64,000 nucleotides of DNA, taken from Pusillibacter faecalis (lineage in GTDB: Bacteria; Bacillota; Clostridia; Oscillospirales; Oscillospiraceae). The stretch lies in assembly GCF_018408705.1 (NCBI RefSeq), contig NZ_AP023420.1, positions 496,001 through 560,000 on the forward strand. Direction: 5' to 3'. This document shows positions 1 to 7,378 of this stretch, one piece after another. Every line of letters begins with the position of its first letter. Position 1 is the first letter of the stretch. The translations under genes and the position numbers were made by a program. The notes below the pieces were generated by a model, which had not been told where the DNA came from, did not search any database, and saw only the letters and a program-made list of their open reading frames with translations.

Positions 1-12
1 TTTACATACGCA

Positions 13-47
13 CCTCCTGTTGTGGATTTTAGTTAGTTTTCGCTAAC
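13..47 (-). promoter_or_regulatory. DtxR-type operator and ribosome site of a gene starting off the left edge
   Basis: On the minus strand the palindrome GTTAG-TTTTCG-CTAAC lies at 32-47 and a strong AGGAGG ribosome site at 13-18. The only in-window ATG after it (7-5) is followed at once by TAA, so the start codon must lie just beyond position 1. The order TetR gene, box, ribosome site is the same as at 9193 and 54569, where the gene is an exporter-fold ABC half-transporter. Confidence 0.7.
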
Positions 48-63
48 TCAAATGTAGAAAAAA

Positions 64-81
64 GGGGCTGTTCAAAGCCCC
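64..81 (-). terminator. Rho-independent terminator after the TetR gene
   Basis: GGGGCT/AGCCCC hairpin, followed on the minus strand by a run of T (A-run at 58-63 on the plus strand). It overlaps the stop codon of the TetR gene. Confidence 0.75.
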
Positions 82-686
82 AGGATGGCCCGCCAGCCGG
101 GAATGAAGAACTGGTGCATCGTATCCAGGTAGTGCAGGGCCTCCTCCTTGGTGAAGTCATGGACTACCACTTCAAAGAGGGCGTTGGTATAGGCGGTCAT
201 AAGCAGATGGAGTTCTTTGGGGTCCACTTCTTTTACCGGGACGCCATGCTTCTTCGCTTCCTCCATGTAGGCCAGCGTCTCCTGCTGCTCCATAACCACA
301 ATATCGTGGAGAAACCAGGCGTACTTGGTCCCGGCAGAACAGCAAAGCAGCAGCTTGAACTCGTTGAAATGGGAATAGATCTGTTCCACCACCAGGCCCA
401 AATCATTGCCTGAATCCCACATGGCATCCAGGTCGCCCTGCTCCAGAAAGTCATAGTCCACCTGCCGCGTCCGCTCACACCACTTCTGAAGTTCAGAGAG
501 TACCGGCTCCACCAGGGCGGCGAACATGGCCTCCTTGTCTACAAAGTGGCGGTACAGTCCGGCGGCGGTGATGCCCGCCTCCTCCGCGATCTCCCGCATG
601 GTGGCCTTTTCAAAGCCTTTTTCCAGAAAGATCTTCATGGCGGCCGGTATGATCCGTTCGTGGGTTTCCGTCTTGTCCTTCGGCAT
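72..686 (-). CDS. TetR/AcrR-family transcriptional regulator
   Basis: This is a 204-residue TetR-type repressor. The N-terminal helix-turn-helix covers about residues 10-55, with the typical GITAAGLYRHF recognition region followed by DKEAMF. The ligand-binding half carries CCSAGTKY and a C-terminal VVHDFTKEEA stretch. Both are shared with the TetR proteins at 4814 and 54607, so the three look like paralogs. The ATG at 686 has GGAGG eight bases upstream. The gene has its own promoter and operator (708-760) and a terminator. It lies directly before the DtxR box at 32-47, so it probably regulates the transporter gene beyond the left edge. The ligand is unknown. Confidence 0.9.
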   Translation of the reverse strand: MPKDKTETHERIIPAAMKIFLEKGFEKATMREIAEEAGITAAGLYRHFVDKEAMFAALVEPVLSELQKWCERTRQVDYDFLEQGDLDAMWDSGNDLGLVVEQIYSHFNEFKLLLCCSAGTKYAWFLHDIVVMEQQETLAYMEEAKKHGVPVKEVDPKELHLLMTAYTNALFEVVVHDFTKEEALHYLDTMHQFFIPGWRAILGL

Positions 687-707
687 ACTTGCCTCCTTTC
701 TTTGTTA

Positions 708-760
708 TCGTTGTTCGCTAACGATGTTTACAATATAGCACGCAGTGTTCAGCCTGTCAA
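708..760 (-). promoter_or_regulatory. Promoter and likely autoregulatory operator of the TetR gene
   Basis: Minus-strand TTGACA (755-760), 17-bp spacer and TATATT (732-737), with the inverted repeat TCGTT-N7-AACGA at 708-724 just downstream. This fits TetR self-repression. The site contains one CTAAC half but not the second GTTAG half, so I do not count it as a DtxR box. Confidence 0.65.
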
Positions 761-806
761 GCGTCTTGTTCTCATCGCCATACACAGACAGATAGACCCG
801 ATGAAA

Positions 807-844
807 AAAACCGCAGGCACCCATTTAGGGCAACTGCGGTTTTT
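807..844. terminator. Bidirectional terminator hairpin
   Basis: AAAACCGCAG/CTGCGGTTTT stem with A and T runs on both sides. It lies downstream of the DtxR gene and response-regulator stub on the minus strand. Confidence 0.75.
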
Positions 845-858
845 AAGAAGAAATACTA

Positions 859-900
859 TTACAGCAATCCATCATCAATCAGAAGGACCTGTTTCCACAT
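859..900 (-). pseudogene. N-terminal stub of an OmpR-type response regulator
   Basis: The ATG overlaps the DtxR stop (ATGA), and the frame reads MWKQVLLIDDGLL before a TAA. This matches the start of the intact response regulator at 29480 (MRKQILLIDDD), which sits in the same place after a DtxR gene. Only 13 codons remain, so the rest of the regulator has been lost here. Confidence 0.65.
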
Positions 901-1316
901 CAAATTTCCCCCTCGTCCTCTATTGACCTTGCATTTGAAGGTCTCCTCTGATACAGGTTGGCCAATTTCTGAAAACTGTCCTCGCTGATCACATGCTCTA
1001 TTCGGCAAGCTTCCTGTTCCGCTATTTCTGGCTCCACGCCAGCCTCCATCAGCAGATGGGTGAAGAAGCAGTGCTTTTCATAGGTCTGCTCTGCTACCTC
1101 TCGGCCTATATCGGTCAAGCGGAGAAAGAGGTCCTCATCCATAGTGAGAAAACCGCCCTTTTTCAAGGTAACTACCGCATGGCATACGCTGGGTTTGGAG
1201 ACTCCCATATGCCGGGCCACATCCACAGAGCGCACCATACCTTTTTCTTTTTGGAGCACCAATACAGCCTCCAAATAGTCCTCTCCAGACGCTGTGGCAG
1301 ATCTTTTTTTCTCCAT
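900..1316 (-). CDS. DtxR-family metal-dependent repressor (two-domain, MntR-like length)
   Basis: This is a 138-residue metalloregulator with an N-terminal winged helix (VARHMGVSKPSVCHAV recognition region) and a metal-binding dimerization domain, without the C-terminal SH3 domain of full DtxR. Likely ligands are the Asp and Glu of GEDYLEA, the His of YEKHCFF, and Cys, Glu and His of EACRIEH. The ATG at 1316 follows AAGGAGG. An upstream in-frame ATG at 1358 lies inside the ABC gene and is unlikely. It is the last intact gene of the ECF operon starting at 4628, so it probably represses that operon through the box at 4777. Close paralogs lie at 16550, 29455 and 44141. Confidence 0.9.
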   Translation of the reverse strand: MEKKRSATASGEDYLEAVLVLQKEKGMVRSVDVARHMGVSKPSVCHAVVTLKKGGFLTMDEDLFLRLTDIGREVAEQTYEKHCFFTHLLMEAGVEPEIAEQEACRIEHVISEDSFQKLANLYQRRPSNARSIEDEGEI

Positions 1317-1335
1317 GTAGTCCTCCTTGAAAATG

Positions 1336-2721
1336 CTATGCAAGCGTAACGACATCATCGCAGCAACGGTGCATCAGTTCCCTGTCATGGGTAATCACAA
1401 GAATTGTTTTTCCGGCTTCCGCTTCTGTACGGAACACATCTGCGACAATCCCCATATTGCCGCCATCAAGCCCGCTGGTTGGCTCATCGAAGATAAGAAT
1501 ACCACGATCCGACAAAATGCCGCAGGCGATGGAGAGCCGCTGTTTCTGCCCGCCGGAAAGAGCGGCTGGGTGTGTGTCCTTGTACGCATACAAGCCCAGC
1601 TTTTTCAGCAATGTTCTGGCCCGCTCCAGCCGTTCCGGAGCGTAGTCTGAATAAAGCAGCAGTTCTTCCGTGACGCTGTTTGTAAAAAATTGCGTGCCCG
1701 TATCGTTGGAGTTGTACCATACGGCTCTGCGGCGCTTTCCTGCCGCAAGGCGTTTCCCCTCGATTTGGATTTCTCCAGAGCTCTGTTTCCAAAGTCCCGT
1801 CAGCACCATGGCCAAGCTGGTCTTCCCTGCGCCATTTTTCCCATTCAAAGCAGTGATTTGTCCGCTGTACAGTGAAAAATTCAGCTCTGAAAAAATCCAG
1901 TTTTTCTTCCGCCTGCAGGACAGGCGGAGCGCCGAGAGCATAGGATTCTGCTCCGGTTTTACAGGTACAGGCGGTGTCCACTTTCCTTCGGTGATCTCCC
2001 GCAACCCATAGGTTTGGCGTTCTTCCCAGGTAAGCGCCTGCATCTGCGCCGCAGTCTTTTCCCACTGGATCGCACCATCGGAAATGTAGATATATCGGTC
2101 GGTAATCCCCTGAAGCCAAGCCAGACGATGTTCAGCAATCACGAGCGTATTGCCCTCCGTCTTCAACTTCCTCAGGATTTCCGCAAGCTGTGTAGTCCCC
2201 TCATTGTCTAAATTCGCCGTGGGCTCGTCGCAGACATAAACGCGAGGCCGCAAGGCGTAAACAGACGCAATCGCCGTCCGCTGCTTCTCCCCGCTGGACA
2301 GAACGTCCAGTGGCCGCTCCCGCAGCCGTTCCAGTCCAAGCGCAACAATGGCTTCATCGGTGCGCCGCCGTATTTCTTCCGTGGACATACCGCAGTTCTC
2401 GCAGGCAAAGGCAACCTCTCCCGCCAGTTCTGAGGAGAAAAACTGGCTTTTCGGGTCCTGAAACACGCTTCCTATTTCCTGCCCTATGCGCCAGCTTGGC
2501 ATTGTGGTGAGCTCTGTTTCATCAAGCCGGAGGCTTCCGGTCAGCTTCCCCGGATAATAGGCGGGAGCAAGGCCGTTGATCAGTCTGGTCAGCGTTGTCT
2601 TTCCTCCACCGGAGGGACCGGTCAATACAACACATTCCCCGTCGCGGATGGTGAGGTCTATATTCCTTACCCCCTCCTCGCAGCCCGCATATTGAAAGGT
2701 CACATTCCCCAGACTTATCAT
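1336..2721 (-). CDS. ECF transporter energizing ATPase, two fused ABC domains
   Basis: A 461-residue protein with two complete ABC ATPase domains in one chain, equivalent to EcfA-EcfA'. Domain 1 has Walker A GPSGGGKTT, signature LSSGEKQR and Walker B CDEPTANLD. Domain 2 has NGKNGAGKTS, LSGGQKQR and FDEPTSGLD, followed by the switch His of ITHD. The start is the ATG at 2721, which overlaps the EcfT stop as ATGA. A longer in-frame start at 2892 would overlap EcfT by about 170 bases. It would power the S/T module encoded just upstream in a dedicated (group I) ECF transporter. Substrate unknown. Confidence 0.92.
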   Translation of the reverse strand: MISLGNVTFQYAGCEEGVRNIDLTIRDGECVVLTGPSGGGKTTLTRLINGLAPAYYPGKLTGSLRLDETELTTMPSWRIGQEIGSVFQDPKSQFFSSELAGEVAFACENCGMSTEEIRRRTDEAIVALGLERLRERPLDVLSSGEKQRTAIASVYALRPRVYVCDEPTANLDNEGTTQLAEILRKLKTEGNTLVIAEHRLAWLQGITDRYIYISDGAIQWEKTAAQMQALTWEERQTYGLREITEGKWTPPVPVKPEQNPMLSALRLSCRRKKNWIFSELNFSLYSGQITALNGKNGAGKTSLAMVLTGLWKQSSGEIQIEGKRLAAGKRRRAVWYNSNDTGTQFFTNSVTEELLLYSDYAPERLERARTLLKKLGLYAYKDTHPAALSGGQKQRLSIACGILSDRGILIFDEPTSGLDGGNMGIVADVFRTEAEAGKTILVITHDRELMHRCCDDVVTLA

Positions 2722-3413
2722 ATGCGAACACCCCCTACAGCGAGAAACACGGTGGTTGCGGCCGTCCAAACGCCAGACCAAATATAGTCGGGCGCTCCGA
2801 GTCTTTTCCCATAATAACTGCCCCGCTTGCCCGGATACTCCGCGCCCCTGGCCACGGCAGAAACCGCCAACTGGTCGGCAATCTGCAGGCATCGCAAAAG
2901 TAGGGGGACAAGCACATACTCACAGGATACCGCCGGATGGCGTACAAGCTGCGCCGGAGCCGTCAGCCCACGGTTGCGCATGGAGCGCCCCACGCTTTTT
3001 ACTTCACTCCTCATGGTAGGAAAAAAACGGAATACGACTAAGAGTCCAAGGATCACAGGCGTGGGCATATGAATGCGGGAGAAAAACGCCGCGAGCTCAC
3101 CGGGGGGCGTGGTAATGAGATCCCAGGCCGCAAGGAAAACCGGAGACAGGTTCCAGAGCATCAGCACATAGAATTCCGAGAAGATCGCCATATGGAATCC
3201 GTGGAAACGAATTAGATACAAGAGAACTGCCAACAGGAGATAAAACACCCCAAAAGAACGCAGAAGCCGCCAATTTCGCTGAAACCCCAGGTATGTAAAA
3301 CCGAGCAGGGTCAAGGTACAGGTCAGTACAGCGTTGGAGGTCAGAGATACTCCAACAGTCACACAGAGTAGCGCCCATAATTTCGTCAGGACGGCAAGGT
3401 GGCTGCGCCGCAT
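2718..3413 (-). CDS. ECF transporter T component (EcfT/CbiQ-type permease)
   Basis: A 231-residue multi-spanning membrane protein. It has the EcfT coupling motifs near the C-terminal half (RSMRNRGL and SAVARGAEYPG), which contact the ATPases. The ATG at 3413 overlaps the S-component stop as ATGA and its own stop overlaps the ATPase start, so the three are translationally coupled. It links the substrate-binding S protein to the fused ATPase. Confidence 0.9.
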   Translation of the reverse strand: MRRSHLAVLTKLWALLCVTVGVSLTSNAVLTCTLTLLGFTYLGFQRNWRLLRSFGVFYLLLAVLLYLIRFHGFHMAIFSEFYVLMLWNLSPVFLAAWDLITTPPGELAAFFSRIHMPTPVILGLLVVFRFFPTMRSEVKSVGRSMRNRGLTAPAQLVRHPAVSCEYVLVPLLLRCLQIADQLAVSAVARGAEYPGKRGSYYGKRLGAPDYIWSGVWTAATTVFLAVGGVRI

Positions 3414-4012
3414 CAGAGTACGCCCGCCTTTTTGAAGTGCTTCTGAATCAATTTGCCGCCAATCATACTGCCGAGGAAGCCGCAGATAACCGTGAAGAGA
3501 ATGATCGCCGCAAGCCATCCCGCTGAGGTGTAATAGCGGACAAAGGAATCAATGTAACTTTGCTCCATGCCGCTGGAGAGGGCGAAGGCTTCATAAGTGT
3601 CCCAGAAGAACCAGATGGGCAGAAGATTGACTCCATTGTACAGAAGGCTTGAGATCGTCCATGCAGCCGTCATTTTCCCCTTCGACTCCCAGCCGTTTTT
3701 CCAAAGGATCGCCTCGCAGATGAGGCCGACGACGATGTAATAGGGCAGCAGATACCAGTTGCCCATGATTAGGAATACGCAGCCTAGGATCGTCATGTAG
3801 ATCAAGGAAACAAAACGCTTATGGATCCGGCTGACCATCAGGAAATAAACCGGTGCGCAGAGCAGCATTGTGAAGCCCACCGACAGTACCATGCTGACGA
3901 AATCATTTACCATGCAGACCATGTTGACGACCATCTGGATGACAATGAGCAGTACGGTCAGCAGCACCGTTGTGATTACATCCTTGACCGTCCATTTATT
4001 TGCCTGTTTCAT
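3413..4012 (-). CDS. ECF transporter S component, Trep_Strep (TIGR02185/PF09605-like) family
   Basis: A 199-residue protein with about six membrane helices that ends in the basic tail IQKHFKKAGVL. Near-identical tails (HFERAGIV, HFAKAGIA, HFEKAGLV) end the S components at 19233, 23216 and 36589. It would bind the substrate in the membrane. The ATG at 4012 has AGGAGG upstream. The gene start overlaps the preceding hydrolase-like gene by 17 bases. The family's substrates are not settled. Metal-box control suggests chelated iron, heme-like or another metal-linked compound. Confidence 0.85.
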   Translation of the reverse strand: MKQANKWTVKDVITTVLLTVLLIVIQMVVNMVCMVNDFVSMVLSVGFTMLLCAPVYFLMVSRIHKRFVSLIYMTILGCVFLIMGNWYLLPYYIVVGLICEAILWKNGWESKGKMTAAWTISSLLYNGVNLLPIWFFWDTYEAFALSSGMEQSYIDSFVRYYTSAGWLAAIILFTVICGFLGSMIGGKLIQKHFKKAGVL

Positions 4013-4628
4013 TTTGAAGGCCCTCCTTTTTCTCGTTATAAAAGCAGAAATTGCATACCTTATCTCCTCCGCCGATGGTCTGGTCCCTGCCCCATCGAAC
4101 ACCGGGGATGTTCCCATACATTACATCATCACTTTCGCAGAAAATGGGTGCCAGCTCCGGCACACTGTATCGGCGAAACACATCGACATACAGGCAGGAG
4201 CGGCAGTCCCATTCGATTGCATACGCATCATTCCGTTTCCACTCAAATACCCATCCTTTCGGGCCAAAGCTGTGTTTCGTGGAAATAGAGCACATGATAC
4301 GGAAAATTGAGAAAAAGAAAGGCAGTCTTCCCATCCCCTGAAAAATATTTGCCATGGGTTTGGCAGTTTTCAATACCGCAGCACGAATTGCCATGAGGGA
4401 GGCAGATTGGGTATATCCATATTCTTGCAGACAGCGGTGGAATGCAACGGCCGGAAGAATGGAAGTCCTGAGATGCCCGGCCAGCATTGGATCAGACAGA
4501 TCGTTTTCTCCTAACAGCCTCCCATACTCTATAGCAATCGCCCTCCTCAGTTCTGGAGAAGGAAGCATCGCATACGCTGAGGCCAGTTTGCTTTTCTTCA
4601 GCAACTTTTCTATACTTTTGTCATCCAT
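3996..4628 (-). CDS. L-2-amino-thiazoline-4-carboxylate (ATC) hydrolase-like protein
   Basis: A 210-residue protein resembling the ATC hydrolase family (PF14196), which opens a thiazoline ring to N-carbamoyl-cysteine in Pseudomonas. Visible family features are the helical N-terminal half, the FHRCLQEYGY stretch and the C-terminal GGGDKVCNFCFYNE motif. The ATG at 4628 follows GGAGG. It is the first gene of a DtxR-box-controlled ECF operon and overlaps the S component, so its job is probably tied to the imported substrate. One idea, which is inference, is ring opening of a thiazoline-containing metallophore. Family members also occur without known substrates. Confidence 0.75.
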   Translation of the reverse strand: MDDKSIEKLLKKSKLASAYAMLPSPELRRAIAIEYGRLLGENDLSDPMLAGHLRTSILPAVAFHRCLQEYGYTQSASLMAIRAAVLKTAKPMANIFQGMGRLPFFFSIFRIMCSISTKHSFGPKGWVFEWKRNDAYAIEWDCRSCLYVDVFRRYSVPELAPIFCESDDVMYGNIPGVRWGRDQTIGGGDKVCNFCFYNEKKEGLQNETGK

Positions 4629-4776
4629 ACAGTTTCCTCCATCCGCCAGCCAAATGCCTAATCCGTATTTTTTGTATGCTCTGCTGGTCGCTTTGTCCCT
4701 GCATCAGAACTGTGATTGGGTTCGTATTTCGGCTGCGGGAGATAATATGGGTATTCATAACAACTCCTCTTCAGAG

Positions 4777-4792
4777 GTTAGTTATCGCTAAC
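4777..4792 (-). promoter_or_regulatory. DtxR-type operator of the ATC hydrolase-ECF-DtxR operon
   Basis: GTTAG-TTATCG-CTAAC, a perfect five-base-arm match to the box found across the window, 148 bases upstream of the operon's first ATG. Confidence 0.75.
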
Positions 4793-4806
4793 TTTTCTGT
4801 AAAAAG

Positions 4807-4828
4807 TTAAGGCTCATTTGAGCCTTAA
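4807..4828 (-). terminator. Terminator of the TetR gene
   Basis: TTAAGGCTC/GAGCCTTAA hairpin overlapping the TetR stop. On the minus strand it is followed by CTTTTTAC. Confidence 0.7.
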
Positions 4829-5431
4829 CAGGCCGCTCCAGCCACAGTTAAAAAAGACTGCCAGTTCATTGACATACCCTATTGCCTGTTCCCGGCTCAT
4901 GTCGTGGACGACTGTTTCAAAAACAGCCGTAAAATAGGCACTGGTAATCATGTGATGCAGATCGTGATTGACTACGCCTTCTACCTTGCCGAGCTGCCGG
5001 AGCTGCTGATAATACTTTTCCGTCTGGGAAACTTCAAGTTCCACAAGTTCATGTACATAGTTGCTGTATCGAGTCCCTTCAGAACAGCATATCACCAGTT
5101 TGAATGCATCGAAATTGTCATAAATGTAATTGATAAAATAATTCAGATAATCGGTCGACAGTTCCTGGCTCTGCGCTGTTTTTTCCTCTGTAATCAGATC
5201 ATAATGCGCCCGCTGGGCCGCCTTGAACTGTTCCATCAGCGTATCTGCGGCCTCGGACACCAACGCATCAAAGAGAGCCGCCTTGTCTGGATAGTAGCCG
5301 TAAAATGCACCTTGGGTAAAACCGGCCGCCTTGACAATTCCACGAAGAGAGGCATCTTTGAAGCCTTTCGCTAAAAATTCTTCTTTTCCTACTTCAAGGA
5401 TTTTGCGTTGTGTTTCTGTGTACTTAGTCAT
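4814..5431 (-). CDS. TetR/AcrR-family transcriptional regulator
   Basis: A 205-residue TetR repressor. The helix-turn-helix lies at about residues 10-50 (AAGFTQGAFYGYYPDKAALFD). The ligand domain has ICCSEGTRY and FETVVHDMSREQA, as in the TetR proteins at 72 and 54607. I chose the ATG at 5431 because longer starts would pass through the promoter and operator. The ribosome site is weak (AGAGTTGG). It lies just before the DtxR box and ECF operon at 4777, following the regulator-box-transporter pattern of this window. Confidence 0.88.
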   Translation of the reverse strand: MTKYTETQRKILEVGKEEFLAKGFKDASLRGIVKAAGFTQGAFYGYYPDKAALFDALVSEAADTLMEQFKAAQRAHYDLITEEKTAQSQELSTDYLNYFINYIYDNFDAFKLVICCSEGTRYSNYVHELVELEVSQTEKYYQQLRQLGKVEGVVNHDLHHMITSAYFTAVFETVVHDMSREQAIGYVNELAVFFNCGWSGLLRLK

Positions 5432-5450
5432 ATTGAAACCAACTCTTTTC

Positions 5451-5506
5451 AATATATCGCCGCTATATATCATTGATATATTATCATAAAGTATGTAGTT
5501 TGTCAA
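5451..5506 (-). promoter_or_regulatory. Promoter and TetR operator
   Basis: Minus-strand TTGACA (5501-5506), a 17-base spacer and TAATAT (5478-5483). The inverted repeat AATATATC-N16-GATATATT (5451-5482) overlaps the -10, as expected for TetR autoregulation. Confidence 0.65.
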
Positions 5507-5574
5507 TGCGGCTCTGTAGATGCTTTTGGCTATGGCGGCTCGTCTTACCAAGTAAAGCCATATGTCCTTCACTT

Positions 5575-5610
5575 AATAAAATTGCCCTGCCTTGGCAGGA
5601 CAATTTTATT
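5575..5610 (-). terminator. Terminator of the ABC pair
   Basis: AATAAAATTG/CAATTTTATT outer stem with a CCTGCC/GGCAGG core, 20 bases past the stop of the second half-transporter. Confidence 0.8.
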
Positions 5611-5629
5611 TCTACAGATATTTTTATTC

Positions 5630-7378
5630 TTATAGCCGCCAGATGCCAGCCCGGCTCTGTTCCGCCCAGAGATTCGCATAAATGCCGCCCCGGGCCAGAA
5701 GCTGTTCATGAGTTCCCGACTCGGCCACCCAGCCGTCCTCCAGCACAATGATGTTGTCCGCGCTCATAATGGACTGAAGCCGGTGGGCAATGACGATGAC
5801 CGTCTTTTCCGCTACCAGAGCGGAGATCGCCTGCTGGATCAATACCTCATTCTCAGGGTCGAGGGATGCGGTTGCCTCGTCCAGCAGGACGATGGGCGCA
5901 TCCTTCAAAAGCGCCCTTGCAATCGAAATGCGTTGCTTCTCACCGCCGGAGAGTGTAGAGCCGCCCTCTCCCACGATGGTTTGGTAGCCATCGGGCAAAG
6001 CCATGATGAAGTCGTGGCAGGCCGCCGCTTTCGCCGCTTCCATGATCTCCTCCATGGTGGCATCCGGCTTTCCCATACGGATGTTGGCCTCTATTGAATC
6101 GTGAAAGAGGTAGACATCCTGAAAGACCACGCTGATCCGTCCCAGTATCTCGTCCGTTCTCATATCCCGCACATCCACGCCGCCCAGCCGCACAGCGCCC
6201 CCGGTCACATCCCAGAATCGGGCGGCCAGCCGGGTGACAGTGGACTTGCCGGAGCCGGAGGGCCCCACCAGGGCAGTAACGCTCCGGGCCGGGAACTGGA
6301 GGGAAATGTCATGGAGCACTTCTTTTTCCCCGTAGGCAAATGAGACATGCTCGAAGGTAATATCCGTCCCCTGTGGGGTCTGGCTGACCTCCGGCTCCGG
6401 CAGAGGCCTCTCCTGGAACAGCGCCTGGATGCGCTCCCCGCTGCGGCGGGTGCGGGAGAAGTCCGCAATAAAGGTAAACAGGGTCAGCACCGGCTCGTAG
6501 ATAGTGAGTGTCAGGATCAAAAACGCCAGATAATAGAAGGGCTCCAACTCCCCGCGGGTCAGCAGAAACGCCCCCGTCAGCATCACGAGGCCGATACCGC
6601 AACTGAGGACAAACCGACCCAGCATACTCACCGGAGCCGCCGCCCCTGTCTCCATGTGGATGGCTGCGCTGCGCTCCCGCTCAAAGGAACGCTTCAGGCT
6701 CTGGAACTGGGCGCCCGCCATATGGAAGGCCCGCAGGGTCTGGATGCCGCTGACATATTCCAGGATTCCGGACGCCACTTCCCGCTGGGCATTTTGCAGA
6801 TCCGCGCTGATTCGTCCCATCCGGCGCAGGCTCAGGAACGCGAACGGGAGCGCCAGCGGGATGACCAGAAAGACGGCCAGCGTCATCCGCCAGTCAAACG
6901 CCGCCAACAGCACAGCGGCCAGAACGAAGCGGATCAGGATGACCGCCACCTGGGGGAGCATCTGCTGGGACAGGTCTCCCACCGTCTGATAGTCCCGCAG
7001 CAGGACAGTGGACAGGTCTCCTGCGTCACGGGCGGAGTAAAAGCCCATGGAGAGCTGCCGCAGGTGTTCGCCCAGGGTGATCTGAGAGTCCTTGATGATG
7101 CCGGCATAGCCGGTGCTGGCGTCGATGTAGGTTTTCAGCCGGATAAAGAAGTAGGCGATCAACTGGGCCAGGAAACCTCCCACCAAAAGCCAGAGGGCGG
7201 TTGTCGGAAGAGCCGTCCCCGGCTGGGCCAGGGGGGCCAGCAGATAGTAGACCGCCCCCAGCATCAGGCCGTAGGGAATGGACATCACAATACTGTCAAA
7301 CAGACACCAGAGCATGAGCCGCAGATATTTATACGGCTGGCCCAGGGTCATCATCTGAAACCATTCTTTGATTTTCAT
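5630..7378 (-). CDS. Exporter-fold ABC half-transporter, second of a pair (IrtB/YbtQ-like)
   Basis: A 582-residue fusion of a six-helix membrane domain (about 1-310) and an ABC ATPase. The ATPase has Walker A GPSGSGKST, signature LSGGEKQR, Walker B VLLDEATASLDPEN and H-loop IAHRL. The start overlaps the upstream gene's stop (ATGA), so the two halves are likely made as a heterodimer. Proteins of this fold pump substrates out, but IrtAB and YbtPQ import ferric siderophores. The DtxR box upstream of the pair favours an iron-related role. Direction and substrate cannot be read from sequence. Confidence 0.88.
   Translation of the reverse strand: MKIKEWFQMMTLGQPYKYLRLMLWCLFDSIVMSIPYGLMLGAVYYLLAPLAQPGTALPTTALWLLVGGFLAQLIAYFFIRLKTYIDASTGYAGIIKDSQITLGEHLRQLSMGFYSARDAGDLSTVLLRDYQTVGDLSQQMLPQVAVILIRFVLAAVLLAAFDWRMTLAVFLVIPLALPFAFLSLRRMGRISADLQNAQREVASGILEYVSGIQTLRAFHMAGAQFQSLKRSFERERSAAIHMETGAAAPVSMLGRFVLSCGIGLVMLTGAFLLTRGELEPFYYLAFLILTLTIYEPVLTLFTFIADFSRTRRSGERIQALFQERPLPEPEVSQTPQGTDITFEHVSFAYGEKEVLHDISLQFPARSVTALVGPSGSGKSTVTRLAARFWDVTGGAVRLGGVDVRDMRTDEILGRISVVFQDVYLFHDSIEANIRMGKPDATMEEIMEAAKAAACHDFIMALPDGYQTIVGEGGSTLSGGEKQRISIARALLKDAPIVLLDEATASLDPENEVLIQQAISALVAEKTVIVIAHRLQSIMSADNIIVLEDGWVAESGTHEQLLARGGIYANLWAEQSRAGIWRL

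Noticed and set aside
704..722. Possible DtxR box before the TetR gene at 72
   Set aside because: Only the CTAAC half is present. The symmetric part is TCGTT-N7-AACGA, which better fits a TetR operator.
2722..2892. Longer N terminus for the ECF ATPase
   Set aside because: It would overlap the T component and lacks a ribosome site. The ATGA overlap at 2718-2721 fits coupled translation. The same reasoning removed long extensions at 22572, 31904 and 36686.
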